A stretch of 64,000 nt of DNA from Virgibacillus oceani (lineage in GTDB: Bacteria; Bacillota; Bacilli; Bacillales; Amphibacillaceae). Positions 27,593 through 37,614 of the stretch are shown here, piece by piece. The number at the start of each line of letters is the position of its first letter. Within the stretch, counting starts at the first letter, position 1. The notes below the pieces were generated by a model. That model made no database searches, was not told the origin of the DNA, and was given only the letters and a program-made list of their open reading frames with translations. The stretch covers positions 1-64,000 of the forward strand of contig NZ_BMFR01000005.1 in the NCBI RefSeq assembly GCF_014638995.1. The letters are read 5' to 3'. Position numbers and translations under genes: made by a program.

Positions 27593-29698
27593 CTATTCTG
27601 TTGAATACGAACGAATCAAGCTTGCAACTTGTTCCTTCGTTTCAGCCCTGAGTATTGCCTCTTTAGATGTTTTATCCGAGAACAATCTTGTCAATTGGGC
27701 TAATGCCTTCAAATGTTGTTCATTATCCCTTGGAGCAAGCACAATAAATATAGATGCATCTTTACCCATTACGTCTATTGGTTTGTTAAGATGCAGCATG
27801 CTCATTCCTGTCTTGATCACGCCATCGGCAGCATTCGCATGGGGTAGTGCGATAAACTTTGAGATAACAACATATGGTCCATGCTCCTTAATCGCTTGAA
27901 TCATTTTATCAATGTAGTTCTTTTCAATATATCCTTGTCTCCATAATGGATCTGAGGCTTTTTCAACAGCTTCCTCCCAATTGTTTACATGCCTTACAAA
28001 ATTGATTCTGCTTTGTGGCAAAAGTTCATTTAAACCTGGTTTTATTACTTCATTATCAATCGAAACCGGCGTCTGAAAATAGTGCCGCAGTTCTTGTCTT
28101 AATGCTTCACTTTCATTGACTGTCGCATACCGATTCACCATATCCATCACCGTATCTACCGAATACACTTGCTTGAGGGATGTTTGCTGAAATAAACTAT
28201 TAACCTTTTTCAACAGGTTTTCTTTTGCCTCATTATCCAGTACAGGGTTCACGACAAATACTGGAACCCCCCTATCAGGAAGCGGAATAGTTGAGACAAT
28301 AAAATCGGCTGATAACTCCATTTTTTCATACTCTCTTAATGACGTTACACCCACAATCCCAACGTCCGAAAATAACCCCTCCAGCTGGCTTTCAAGAAGT
28401 CTTGATGTTCCCAAGCCATTCGTACACACAATCAATAGCTTTTTCCGGTTTTGCTCAAGTTCAACCCCTTCTTTACGCAGCCAGCCGCCAAAATGCATTG
28501 CAATGAATGCCACCTCGTCATCACTCACAGGCTTTTTAATTAAATCCTCAAAATGATGAATCACCTTACTCGTTAAGTGAAAAATTTCCGGATAATTTCG
28601 TTTCACTGAATCATGCAGCACATTCTCTAGATAGATGCCATATTTGCTTCGATAATAAGCAGGTTTCATGTGCAATAAAAGGTTTTGAATCATGTTCTTT
28701 TGATCTGGAAAATCTACAGCGGCATATAATTGAAAATCATGGACCATCTTTTCTACTACATCCCGAAGTTTCTTCATTTCCTGGCTTTCATCCTGCTGAC
28801 TCAGATTGTAATTCACCTTCGAGCTAAGCAAATACTTAGCAATGAAATAGATTTCATCTCTTGGGAACTCACTAAGAAATTGCTTTGAAATCCGGTCGGA
28901 CAATTTTTCTGCACCATGAAACTCATCAGTAGCGTAAATTACTTCTTTTTCAATCGGATCTACTTCAACGTAATTCCCTTGTTTCATCCGCTGAATAAAT
29001 AAGAAGAACCAAACAACCAGGTTATTCAGTACATCATCCACAAATTCAATTCCAATTTCTTTTTCATAATCGGTTATGAATTCACGCAGCATTTTTAATG
29101 AAGGTACATGGAAAATGGCAAAAGGTTCTCCTGCATGCTGTGCTCTATCCTCATTTGGAATGTCTGCAATACTGTGCCAGCCATTTTTTGGGGTTATATA
29201 AGACAAATAATGAACAAGAGCCTTTCTGATATCGTTTTCATTTCCTTGAATGATATATCCCTGCTTACGCTCTGAAAAAAGTGTAAGCCGAAATTCGCTT
29301 AAATCACTCTTTAACTTCTTTATATCTTCTAGGGCTGTATTTCTACTTACCCGGCACAATTTTTGAATCGTATCCAGAAGGAATGGTCGTTCCTGTGCTA
29401 CGAGATAAATATAAATCCAAGACCTTCTTTCCACAGGAGAATATTCATAATATGGATCATCCGTAACCTGTAAATTCCTTGAAATCTGCTGTTTCTCATC
29501 TTCACATAAATAATATCCCTCTGACCGGACCTGCATAACTTCTGATAAATCATGCTCCTTCAGCCAATAGTTAATTTTATCAAGATCGTTGTAAATCGTA
29601 CGTCTTGAAACATTAAACATCGATGCCAGCTGTTGAACACTGCAATACGAATCTGATTGTAATAGTTGATTTAACACCGCTATACTTCGTTTATCCAT
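27593..29698 (-). CDS. PRD-containing PTS regulator of the ascorbate-type operon
   Basis: 701-aa regulator. Order: HTH (VQQLASMFNVSRRTIYNDLD, about 17-40), second HTH (VSRNTALEDIKKL), two PRDs, a GatB-like IIB domain (IVCTNGLGTSRLLESQL, Cys) and a C-terminal IIA domain (IALPHANAADG, His). Activity is expected to follow phosphorylation by the PTS. Start: ATG 29698 with AAGGGTG 6 nt before; a GTG three codons earlier is less likely. First gene of the operon running to 22250. Confidence 0.9.
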   Translation of the reverse strand: MDKRSIAVLNQLLQSDSYCSVQQLASMFNVSRRTIYNDLDKINYWLKEHDLSEVMQVRSEGYYLCEDEKQQISRNLQVTDDPYYEYSPVERRSWIYIYLVAQERPFLLDTIQKLCRVSRNTALEDIKKLKSDLSEFRLTLFSERKQGYIIQGNENDIRKALVHYLSYITPKNGWHSIADIPNEDRAQHAGEPFAIFHVPSLKMLREFITDYEKEIGIEFVDDVLNNLVVWFFLFIQRMKQGNYVEVDPIEKEVIYATDEFHGAEKLSDRISKQFLSEFPRDEIYFIAKYLLSSKVNYNLSQQDESQEMKKLRDVVEKMVHDFQLYAAVDFPDQKNMIQNLLLHMKPAYYRSKYGIYLENVLHDSVKRNYPEIFHLTSKVIHHFEDLIKKPVSDDEVAFIAMHFGGWLRKEGVELEQNRKKLLIVCTNGLGTSRLLESQLEGLFSDVGIVGVTSLREYEKMELSADFIVSTIPLPDRGVPVFVVNPVLDNEAKENLLKKVNSLFQQTSLKQVYSVDTVMDMVNRYATVNESEALRQELRHYFQTPVSIDNEVIKPGLNELLPQSRINFVRHVNNWEEAVEKASDPLWRQGYIEKNYIDKMIQAIKEHGPYVVISKFIALPHANAADGVIKTGMSMLHLNKPIDVMGKDASIFIVLAPRDNEQHLKALAQLTRLFSDKTSKEAILRAETKEQVASLIRSYSTE

Positions 29699-29902
29699 AC
29701 CTATCACCCTTGCCAGGATCCGTTTATTAAAGATAATTCATACTAGTTTTCCCTTACGTTCACTATAATAAAGCTACTACGAATAGTTAAGACCAAATGA
29801 GTCACATCCGTTTTTGCAAAATTGGACTTTTAATTTCATTGTGTCTATTTATTTAATATAAACAGATCCTTGAAACTCATTAAAATAAATAGTAATATAA
29901 AC

Positions 29903-29923
29903 TTAATTAAATTAATTAATAAA
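29903..29923 (+). promoter_or_regulatory. Candidate ROK operator upstream of galK
   Basis: 21-bp AT-rich element made of TTAATTAA, A, then TTAATTA, matching the element upstream of the ROK gene (35999-36019) at 19 of 21 positions. Ends 17 nt before the galK start, overlapping the likely transcription start. Confidence 0.5.
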
Positions 29924-29939
29924 CTTCAAGGAGGTTACT

Positions 29940-31121
29940 ATGCTGATTCATGATTTAGTAAAGCAATTCAGAAATACGTTTACAACCAAACAGCAGCCAC
30001 GCATCTTCTTCGCCCCAGGCAGGATCAACCTAATCGGCGAACATACAGATTATAACGGCGGTCACGTCTTCCCTGCATCGATTTCATTTGGGACGTACGC
30101 ACTTGCCCAAAAACGCAGTGATCAAAAATTGCGCTTTTACTCGATGAATTTTCCGCAAACAGGAATTGTGGAGTGCAGCCTTGCTGATTTAACTTTTCAG
30201 AATGATCACGATTGGGCGAACTACCCTAAAGGAATGATTCAATATCTTAAAAATGCTGGCCATAGCATTAAATCCGGTGCAGATATTCTATTTTACGGAA
30301 ACATTCCGAATGGGGCTGGTCTCTCCTCATCCGCTTCAATCGAAATGGCCACTGGGGTTCTTTTAGAAGGATTATTTGACCTTAGTATTGATCGTTTAGA
30401 TATGATTCAATTAGGACAAAAAGTAGAAAACGAGTATATTGGTGTTAACAGCGGAATTATGGACCAGTTTGCAATTGGAAAAGGGAAAAAAGACCATGCG
30501 ATTCTATTAAACTGTCAAACATTGGAACACGAATATGCACCAATTGAACTGGATGATCATGTCATCATGATTATGAACACGAATAAGCAGCGGACGCTTG
30601 CCGGGTCAAAGTATAACGAACGCAGAGCCCAATGCGATCAGGCTCTAGCTGATTTACAGGTTGGGCTTTCCATTAAAAGTCTTGGCGGCCTGACAAAGGA
30701 AGAATTCGAGCAGCATAGGCATCTCATTAAAGACGAAACCAATCAAAAACGTGCCAAACACGCCGTATACGAAAATGCCCGTACATTAGAAGCATTAGAA
30801 AAATTACGGCATGGTGACCTTGATAGCTTTGGAAAACTCATGAATGAATCGCACCTATCGCTAAAGCAGGATTATGAGGTAACAGGGATAGAGCTTGATA
30901 CACTGGTTAAAGCGGCATGGGAACAAGATGGTGTGTTAGGGGCCCGCATGACAGGGGCTGGCTTTGGCGGCTGTGCTATTGCTATAATTCAAAAAGACAA
31001 GGTTAATCGGTTTAAAGAAAACGTTAACGAAGCCTACCTGGTTGAAATTGGCTATGATGCCACATTTTACACGGCTGCGATTGGTGATGGGGCAAAAGAA
31101 ATTACCGAGGGAGTGTTATAA
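29940..31121 (+). CDS. galK: Galactokinase
   Basis: Phosphorylates galactose to galactose-1-phosphate (Leloir pathway). 393 aa. GHMP-kinase motifs: FFAPGRINLIGEHTDYNGGH near residue 22-41, ATP loop GNIPNGAGLSSSASIE, and C-terminal MTGAGFGGCAI. RBS AAGGAGG 8 nt before ATG. First gene of galK-galE-galT-galM; stop is followed directly by galE. No galactose transporter in the operon. Confidence 0.96.
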   Translation: MLIHDLVKQFRNTFTTKQQPRIFFAPGRINLIGEHTDYNGGHVFPASISFGTYALAQKRSDQKLRFYSMNFPQTGIVECSLADLTFQNDHDWANYPKGMIQYLKNAGHSIKSGADILFYGNIPNGAGLSSSASIEMATGVLLEGLFDLSIDRLDMIQLGQKVENEYIGVNSGIMDQFAIGKGKKDHAILLNCQTLEHEYAPIELDDHVIMIMNTNKQRTLAGSKYNERRAQCDQALADLQVGLSIKSLGGLTKEEFEQHRHLIKDETNQKRAKHAVYENARTLEALEKLRHGDLDSFGKLMNESHLSLKQDYEVTGIELDTLVKAAWEQDGVLGARMTGAGFGGCAIAIIQKDKVNRFKENVNEAYLVEIGYDATFYTAAIGDGAKEITEGVL

Positions 31122-32120
31122 ATGAGTGTATTAGTTTTAGGCGGAGCGGGATATATTGGATCGCATGCAGTGTATCAATTAATAGATAATAAACAAGAAG
31201 TTGTTGTTGTCGATAATCTGGAGACTGGACACAGGGAAGCAGTCCACCCTGATGCAGCATTTTATCAAGGCGACATCCGTAACAATGACTTTTTGCGAGA
31301 CATTTTTGAAAAAGAATCCATCGATGCTGTTATCCATTTCGCGGCAAACTCACTTGTCGGTGAGTCTATGGAAAAACCATTGAAATACTTCGACAACAAT
31401 GTTCATGGGACTCAAGTATTGCTTGAGGCAATGAAAGAATATGGTGTAAACAAAATTGTCTTCTCCTCCACGGCAGCAACGTACGGAGAGCCAGATTCAG
31501 TCCCGATCACAGAGGAAATGAAAACAAATCCAACCAGCACATACGGCGAAACGAAGCTTACCATGGAGAAACTGATGAAATGGTGTGATGCTGCATATGG
31601 CATTAAATACGTTTCCTTGCGTTATTTCAATGTTGCCGGTGCACGGGAAACAGCCGAAATTGGCGAAGATCACAATCCAGAGTCACATCTCATCCCAATT
31701 ATTTTACAAACCGCACTAGGCCAGCGATCACATATCACCATTTTTGGAGATGATTATGATACACCTGATGGTACGTGCATTAGGGATTATGTTCATGTCG
31801 AGGATCTCATTCAGGCGCATTTAGCAGCACTTGATTATTTAAACGACGGCGGTAAGAGTGATATTTTCAATCTGGGAAGCAATCAAGGATTTTCTGTAAA
31901 AGAAATGATTGATACGGCACGGAAAGTCACGGGAAAAGAAATCACTGCGAAAATGGGCGAACGAAGAGCAGGTGATCCAGGTACGTTAATTGCTTCATCC
32001 GAAAAAGCTAAAGCAGCACTTGGATGGAATCCGAGCAGGACATCGATAACGAAGATCATTGAAGATGCATGGAACTGGCATTCAAACCACCCGCATGGCT
32101 ACCAAAAGGATGTGAGGTAA
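31122..32120 (+). CDS. galE: UDP-glucose 4-epimerase
   Basis: Interconverts UDP-galactose and UDP-glucose. 332 aa, short-chain dehydrogenase fold. NAD motif GGAGYIGSH at the N-terminus, catalytic STAATYG and YGETK (Tyr-x-x-x-Lys). RBS GGGAG before ATG. The stop overlaps the galT start by one base (TAATG), so translation is coupled. Confidence 0.96.
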   Translation: MSVLVLGGAGYIGSHAVYQLIDNKQEVVVVDNLETGHREAVHPDAAFYQGDIRNNDFLRDIFEKESIDAVIHFAANSLVGESMEKPLKYFDNNVHGTQVLLEAMKEYGVNKIVFSSTAATYGEPDSVPITEEMKTNPTSTYGETKLTMEKLMKWCDAAYGIKYVSLRYFNVAGARETAEIGEDHNPESHLIPIILQTALGQRSHITIFGDDYDTPDGTCIRDYVHVEDLIQAHLAALDYLNDGGKSDIFNLGSNQGFSVKEMIDTARKVTGKEITAKMGERRAGDPGTLIASSEKAKAALGWNPSRTSITKIIEDAWNWHSNHPHGYQKDVR

Positions 32121-33628
32121 TGCAAATTTATCAGCATATAGCAATACTTATCAAACAAGCCGTTGATGTGGAACTAATCGAACCCGGAGACCAAATCTAT
32201 GTGCGCAATCAAATCCTTCATCTATTACAGCTTGAATCATTCCCGGAATCGGCCATCGAAGCGGAAGACAATTCTATTCCTAACAGTTTGGAAAAGGTAA
32301 TTGGCTTTGCTGTCGAGCAAGGTGTTATCGATGATGTCTTTGACGATAAAGAGATCCTTGCAGCCAAGATCATGAATTGCTTTGTTGCCAGACCATCAGA
32401 GGTTAACCGTATATTTAACGAAAAATACGCCCAATCACCAGAAGACGCGACAGATTACTTTTACAAATTAAGCAAAAACAGCAATTACATCCAAATGAAC
32501 CGGATTAAGAAAAATATCCATTATAAAGCAGATACAGAATACGGCGCCATGGAAATAACGATCAATCTATCAAAACCGGAAAAAGACCCGGAACAAATTA
32601 AACGGGAACGCACAATGAAGAAAGATGTTCATTATCCAAAGTGTGTTTTATGTATTGAAAATGAAGGCTATGCTGGCAGAACGGGATACCCAGCCAGATC
32701 TAATCACCGGGTTATTCGTGTCCCGCTATTGGGAGAATACTGGTATCTTCAATATTCACCATATGTCTATTATAATGAGCACAGTATTCTTTTGGCGGAA
32801 GAGCATCGGGATATGAAAATTGATAAGGAAGCATTCGGGCGTTTGCTTGCTTTTGTGGAAAAGTTCCCCCACTACTTTATCGGATCGAATGCAGACCTTC
32901 CGATTGTAGGAGGTTCCATATTAAGCCACGACCATTATCAGGCTGGACGATATGAATTTGCCATGACGAATACAAAGGATAGTTTTACTTTTGCATTAAA
33001 CGGTTTTGGCGATGTATTTGCTGCCGTATTAAAATGGCCGCTGTCTGTCATTCGGTTAAAAAGCGCTCACAAAGACCAGCTACTAGATGCAGCGTCACAT
33101 GTGTTAAACACTTGGAAAAATTACTCAGACGAAGAAGTAGACATTAAGGCTTTTTCCAATGAAACGCCACACAACACGATAACGCCAATCGCTAGAATCC
33201 GTGACGGGGTGTATGAACTAGATCTCGTATTAAGAAACAATCGAACAACTGACGAACATCCATTAGGAATTTTTCATCCACATGCAGATGTACATCATAT
33301 TAAGAAGGAAAACATCGGGTTAATTGAGGTAATGGGACTTGCTGTATTGCCAGCAAGATTAAAGGATGAACTGGAAGAAATCAAACGTTTCCTTCTTGGT
33401 AAATTAGCTAACGTAAATTCTTATCATCAGGAATGGGCCAATCATATTAAAAATACTTACGGACAGCAGTCAGATACCACGGAAGCCGACCTTATCGTAC
33501 AGAAGGAATTAGGTGCAAAATTCTCACGGGTACTGGAAGATGCAGGCGTATTTAAACAAAACAAAACAGGAAAAGAAGCTTTCAAACGTTTCATCGATAC
33601 CATAAATCATCATCATAATCGGAGCTGA
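32120..33628 (+). CDS. galT: Galactose-1-phosphate uridylyltransferase (class 2)
   Basis: Exchanges UMP between UDP-glucose and galactose-1-phosphate. 502 aa, the long Firmicutes GalT form rather than the short HPHPQ-type enzyme. Visible: YPKCVLCIENEGYAGR, YYNEHSILLAEEHR, GGSILSHDHYQAGR with the likely active His and AFSNETPHNTITPIAR. Start at ATG 32120 (GTGAGG upstream); the frame is open back to 32069 inside galE. Confidence 0.95.
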   Translation: MQIYQHIAILIKQAVDVELIEPGDQIYVRNQILHLLQLESFPESAIEAEDNSIPNSLEKVIGFAVEQGVIDDVFDDKEILAAKIMNCFVARPSEVNRIFNEKYAQSPEDATDYFYKLSKNSNYIQMNRIKKNIHYKADTEYGAMEITINLSKPEKDPEQIKRERTMKKDVHYPKCVLCIENEGYAGRTGYPARSNHRVIRVPLLGEYWYLQYSPYVYYNEHSILLAEEHRDMKIDKEAFGRLLAFVEKFPHYFIGSNADLPIVGGSILSHDHYQAGRYEFAMTNTKDSFTFALNGFGDVFAAVLKWPLSVIRLKSAHKDQLLDAASHVLNTWKNYSDEEVDIKAFSNETPHNTITPIARIRDGVYELDLVLRNNRTTDEHPLGIFHPHADVHHIKKENIGLIEVMGLAVLPARLKDELEEIKRFLLGKLANVNSYHQEWANHIKNTYGQQSDTTEADLIVQKELGAKFSRVLEDAGVFKQNKTGKEAFKRFIDTINHHHNRS

Positions 33629-33632
33629 TAGC

Positions 33633-34679
33633 ATGAAAATAAATACAAAAGACATCCAACATAATTGGAAGCATTATACTTTAGTGAACGATAACGGTAT
33701 GGAGGTAAGTTTTCTAAACTACGGCGGGATTATTACAAGCATAGTGGTTCCGGATAAAAACGGCAATTTGGAAAATGTTGTTCTCGGCTATAAAAATTAC
33801 GATGACTATCTTACAAATTCCACCTATTTCGGTGCACTAATCGGAAGGATCGCGGGACGAATTCAGGATTCCAATTTTGAATTGAATGGAAAAACATATT
33901 CGTTAACTCCTAACGAAGGAAAAAATCATCTGCATGGAGGTTCAAGTGGTTTTCATCAGGTTTTATGGAATTCAACAGACTTTCAAACCGAGTCGACAGT
34001 CGGTGTAAAACTGACACACACAAGTCCAGATGGTGAAGGTGGATATCCGGGCAAATTGGATGCTGCCGTTACCTATGAGCTTAACAATGATAATCAGTTC
34101 ACAATCTCTTATGAAGGCACGACAACTAAAACGACAGTTCTGACAATGACGAACCATTCATATTTTAACCTAAGTGGCGATTTGAAAAATACAATTCAAC
34201 ATCATCACATTACAATGGACAGCACGCACTTTGTCGAACTGGATAATGCACTTATACCAACGGGACGGCTGTTGGATGCCACTGGTACTTCATTCGACTT
34301 TTCTAATGGCAGAGAGATAATGGATGGAATAGAATCATCCTTTGGCCAAAATATCATTGCGGGTAACGGGTATGATCATTATTTTATTTTTGACCATCAA
34401 AAAAAGGAAAGTGTTGTTGTAAATGAGTCTAAAAGCGGACGTATACTGACCATTGAGACCGATCAGCCTGGAATGGTAATGTATACATCGAATGGTCTTG
34501 GGAACGACCTCGAATTAGCAGAAGGGCAATCAAAAAATTATTTGGGAGTGTGCTTTGAAACACAAAGCTCCCCTGCTTCACTCCATCATGAAGGCTTTCC
34601 ATCGGTAGTGCTTACGCCAGATGAAAAGTATGAATCGCGAACCGTGTTTTCATTTGGCGTTGTTAAAGGCGACAGGTAG
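33633..34679 (+). CDS. galM: Aldose 1-epimerase (mutarotase)
   Basis: Converts beta- to alpha-galactose for GalK. 348 aa. Visible: LNYGGIITSIVVPDK, NEGKNHLHGGSSGFH with catalytic His, TNHSYFNLSG with second His, and GVCFETQSSP with the catalytic Glu. Begins 4 nt after galT. Last gene of the operon, closed by a strong hairpin at 34687. Confidence 0.94.
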   Translation: MKINTKDIQHNWKHYTLVNDNGMEVSFLNYGGIITSIVVPDKNGNLENVVLGYKNYDDYLTNSTYFGALIGRIAGRIQDSNFELNGKTYSLTPNEGKNHLHGGSSGFHQVLWNSTDFQTESTVGVKLTHTSPDGEGGYPGKLDAAVTYELNNDNQFTISYEGTTTKTTVLTMTNHSYFNLSGDLKNTIQHHHITMDSTHFVELDNALIPTGRLLDATGTSFDFSNGREIMDGIESSFGQNIIAGNGYDHYFIFDHQKKESVVVNESKSGRILTIETDQPGMVMYTSNGLGNDLELAEGQSKNYLGVCFETQSSPASLHHEGFPSVVLTPDEKYESRTVFSFGVVKGDR

Positions 34680-34686
34680 TATATCT

Positions 34687-34733
34687 AAAAAAATCGGGAC
34701 GCGGGGTATAGTTAACAGACCCCGCGTCCCGAT
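34687..34733. terminator. Bidirectional terminator galM / ROK gene
   Basis: ATCGGGACGCGGGGT (34693-34707) pairs with ACCCCGCGTCCCGAT (34719-34733), flanked by A7 and T9. Closes galM on plus and the ROK gene on minus. Confidence 0.92.
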
Positions 34734-34741
34734 TTTTTTTT

Positions 34742-34768
34742 GGGACAAGGGGTCTGACCCTGTGTCCC
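34742..34768. repeat. GGGACAAGGGGTC palindrome, copy 3
   Basis: GGGACAAGGGGTC, one base, GACCCTGTGTCCC. Third copy of the element at 12523 and 13186, next to a normal terminator. Confidence 0.82.
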
Positions 34769-34789
34769 GCTCGCGCTTCATTTCTATTA

Positions 34790-35956
34790 TCATACCAAAT
34801 CAAACAATTCCACCAGCAGCAATGCAACAGCCCCCAATATAGTCGCATCCTTACCAAGTTCCGTTATGACAACCTCTGTTTGCTTCGCCTGTGGTGTCAA
34901 TGCACGTTCTGCTATCGCCCCTCTAATTGGTTCCAAGATGAATTGCTTAGCATTTGTAACGCCGCCGCTCAGGACAATTTTTTCAGGGTTAACGATGTGA
35001 ATTAGATTTGTTAAGCCCATTCCAATGTACGTACCAGTATCCTCTAATATTTTTACATATGCACGATTACCTTCAGTTGCCAGATGGAAAACATCTTCAC
35101 CAGCAATCTTTCCAAGGTCAAGCCCTAATTCCTTTTCCGCCCGGTGTGCAATAGCTGGTCCTGACACAAGTGTTTGCAGGCAACCGCGATTGCCGCACGC
35201 ACAGACTTCTCCATTCATATCCACCATCATATGACCGATTTCACCAGCAATATCAAAAGCGCCATGGTATAGCTTTCCATTAATCACAATTCCCGCCCCG
35301 ACCCCACGGCCGAGGTTTACTGCCAGCATACTATCTGTTTGACCATGATTGCCAAACCATGCTTCACCCAATGCCATGGCTCTTGCGTCATTTTCTACTT
35401 TAACAATCAATCCAAATTCCTTCTCCAGCTCCTCTTTAATAGGAATAGCGGACAGATTCAAATTGGGCGCATAAATCGATGTACCGGTTTCAACGTTCAC
35501 CACCCCGTGCATCGCTATTCCGATTCCAACGATTTTTTCCATATCTAAATGAAACGATTTTATAACAGTGCGAATGGCCGATTTCAATACGTTTAAAAAT
35601 TGATTATTTGTAATGGGCAGCTCCAATTGATGGGATGAGCGTTCAATAATACTGCCTGATAAATCAGCAAGCACACAATCAACTGTTTTTGGCCCAGCAT
35701 CGACACCAACAATATAAAAATTCCTACTATTAATCATTAGCAGCGTCGGTTTCCGGCCACCCTTAGAGTCACCAACAGCACTCTCCACCACAATCTCCTG
35801 CTCAATTAATTCTTTTACGATACTGCTGACTGTTGGAGGTGTGATCTTGGTGTCCTTCGCAATTTGAGCTCTTGAAATCGGCTCGTTCGTCCGTATTTTA
35901 TTAAGTATGATCGATTTATTTACTGATTTCATCCATTGAAAAGTACCCCGTCGCAT
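34790..35956 (-). CDS. ROK family repressor, likely of the gal operon
   Basis: 388-aa XylR/NagC-type protein. Winged HTH at about residues 18-65 (SRAQIAKDTKITPPTVSSIV), then a ROK sugar-binding domain with GGRKPTLLMI and the zinc cluster CACGNRGCLQ. Start: ATG 35956 with GGAGG 6 nt upstream; an in-frame ATG two codons earlier is too close. Convergent with galM, and shares a 21-bp element with the galK promoter, so control of the Leloir genes is inferred. It could instead sense another sugar. Confidence 0.85.
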   Translation of the reverse strand: MRRGTFQWMKSVNKSIILNKIRTNEPISRAQIAKDTKITPPTVSSIVKELIEQEIVVESAVGDSKGGRKPTLLMINSRNFYIVGVDAGPKTVDCVLADLSGSIIERSSHQLELPITNNQFLNVLKSAIRTVIKSFHLDMEKIVGIGIAMHGVVNVETGTSIYAPNLNLSAIPIKEELEKEFGLIVKVENDARAMALGEAWFGNHGQTDSMLAVNLGRGVGAGIVINGKLYHGAFDIAGEIGHMMVDMNGEVCACGNRGCLQTLVSGPAIAHRAEKELGLDLGKIAGEDVFHLATEGNRAYVKILEDTGTYIGMGLTNLIHIVNPEKIVLSGGVTNAKQFILEPIRGAIAERALTPQAKQTEVVITELGKDATILGAVALLLVELFDLV

Positions 35957-35998
35957 AAGCATCCTCCATTGTTAATTCTTATTTTGAGTATATCATAA

Positions 35999-36019
35999 TT
36001 AATTAAGTTAATTATTAAA
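35999..36019. promoter_or_regulatory. Candidate ROK operator upstream of its own gene
   Basis: TTAATTAA, G, TTAATTA element matching 29903-29923 at 19 of 21 positions, 43 nt before the ROK start. The remainder of 36020-36280 shows one hairpin (TTATGGTTG/CAACCATAA, 36084-36116) and nothing else recognised. Confidence 0.5.
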
Positions 36020-36280
36020 GGTATTTTACTGCATGGATGTTTTCTAATAATTGTACTTACACAAATGTTGTTTGATTTGGCATTTATGGTTGCTCTTCCG
36101 CTTTAGTCAACCATAAGTAATAGCTATACGACACAAAGAATGGAAGATGTTACGAGTGACCTTTCTTTTGTCGCTGAGGACCGTACACTGGGGTGCGTAT
36201 GCTATCGTGATCCCGAAGAATGGGTTTTAATATCTCTATTCGTTTGTTTATTAAAGTAAATCTACTGTAAAGCAATTCCT

Positions 36281-37144
36281 TTATCCCTTCCCCATCTTCC
36301 TAAAACGATTTGGACTAACTCCCTCCAGCTTCTTAAAAAACCTGCTGAAATAAGCAAGCTGGGAGAACCCGCATTTTTCGGCTATTCGTTCGATCGGCCA
36401 ATCGGTATAAATCAATAGCGTTTTAGCTTGCTCAATACGATAACGATTCACATATTCATTCGGTCCAAACCCCAGCACATCAATCATGCACCTGGCAATA
36501 TGATTCGGATGAAACTGCAGTACCCTGCCCAGCTCCTGATAACTGACTTTGTTTGTATAATTTCTCCGCAAATATGCTGCAGCTTTTTCCGCTAGAGCGA
36601 CAGAAGGTAATAACCTGTCTGCATCCTGATTAGCTGCTAATTCCAGCAGCAGTTCTTGAAATAATAATTGCTGCTGAAATTCCCAGGCAAGATTCAGTTC
36701 TGGAGATGGATCAATAATTTGCCCGCACAGCCACTCTACCTTTTCCCAATTAACAATAGTGCAATGCTTTGGCAGCCTTATAGAAAAATGCTTCACCTTA
36801 AATGGATCATCATGCATTGCTTCCTTATATTGGGAATTGGTTAACTCCGGGGAAATAGTCGTCCATTTATTGGCTGTTATAAAATGAAACCAGTAAAAGT
36901 GAGTTTCGCTATTACAAGGCATCGCGGAATAATGATGACCATCCGGATAAAGAATTAAAGTCTCCTTTTCATTCACCTGATAACGGGCATCATCTTCACT
37001 TATATGTAATACACCTTTTGTAACTACAATTAAATCAAATACACCAATACCTTTTCTGTTTGGATGATGTTGACCAATTTCATACGTATCCTCCCCACCA
37101 GATATGAAAGAAGGCAATGGCGGTGCCAGCAATTTTAGTATCAT
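36281..37144 (-). CDS. AraC family transcriptional regulator
   Basis: 287 aa. An N-terminal cupin-like sensor (about 1-150) and a C-terminal pair of AraC helix-turn-helices (about 185-285; ISYQELG-like first helix and IAEKCGFSQLAYFSRFFKK). Start: ATG 37144 with AGGAGG 10 nt upstream. Divergent from the GH127 gene, which it probably activates. Sugar sensed is unknown; the GH127 context suggests an arabinose-containing inducer. Confidence 0.87.
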   Translation of the reverse strand: MILKLLAPPLPSFISGGEDTYEIGQHHPNRKGIGVFDLIVVTKGVLHISEDDARYQVNEKETLILYPDGHHYSAMPCNSETHFYWFHFITANKWTTISPELTNSQYKEAMHDDPFKVKHFSIRLPKHCTIVNWEKVEWLCGQIIDPSPELNLAWEFQQQLLFQELLLELAANQDADRLLPSVALAEKAAAYLRRNYTNKVSYQELGRVLQFHPNHIARCMIDVLGFGPNEYVNRYRIEQAKTLLIYTDWPIERIAEKCGFSQLAYFSRFFKKLEGVSPNRFRKMGKG

Positions 37145-37224
37145 TTCATCATCACCTCCTATGTTTTGATTATGCAAATCGTGTGTCTATAATTATATGA
37201 TAAACTGCGGTCGATTTCAGCTTT

Positions 37225-37455
37225 GGTCGAGCGGTAAAATTTTAATAACTGCTGAATTCCAGCAAGACTGTGATATTTTCCGAAAATGGCGGATTCCTGC
37301 AAAATACGGCTGGTATTTTTCAAAATGAATATACTCGACAATATGGCTGGCATCTTCCAAAATGATCGCTTCCTCACAGCACTGCTGATATTCTCCAAAA
37401 ACGATTGTTCCCTTACAATATACCGGTATTTTCAAAAACGGCCGCTCATGCAATT
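37225..37455. repeat. Degenerate ~38-bp tandem repeat array (family C)
   Basis: About five to six diverged units of 37-39 bp between the AraC and GH127 genes, each with a core like CTGRTATTTTCCAAAA followed by a C/T-rich half (for example starts near 37271, 37310, 37347, 37385). No reading frame is convincing. The array fills most of the 470-nt gap. Confidence 0.6.
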
Positions 37456-37614
37456 TAGTTGCCCAAACCATCGATATCAGATCAAGCGCCGTTTTATCAA
37501 TACCTTAACTACACCACAGAATGTTATAAAAGTGAAAAAAATTGTTACAATATGCTATTCACTTTCAATATCTATCACTCTACAATGAACATATCAACTT
37601 TATGGGGTGATAAA

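Noticed and set aside
36084..36116. TTATGGTTG/CAACCATAA hairpin as riboswitch or terminator
   Set aside because: Short stem, long loop and no T-run; no known RNA family recognised.
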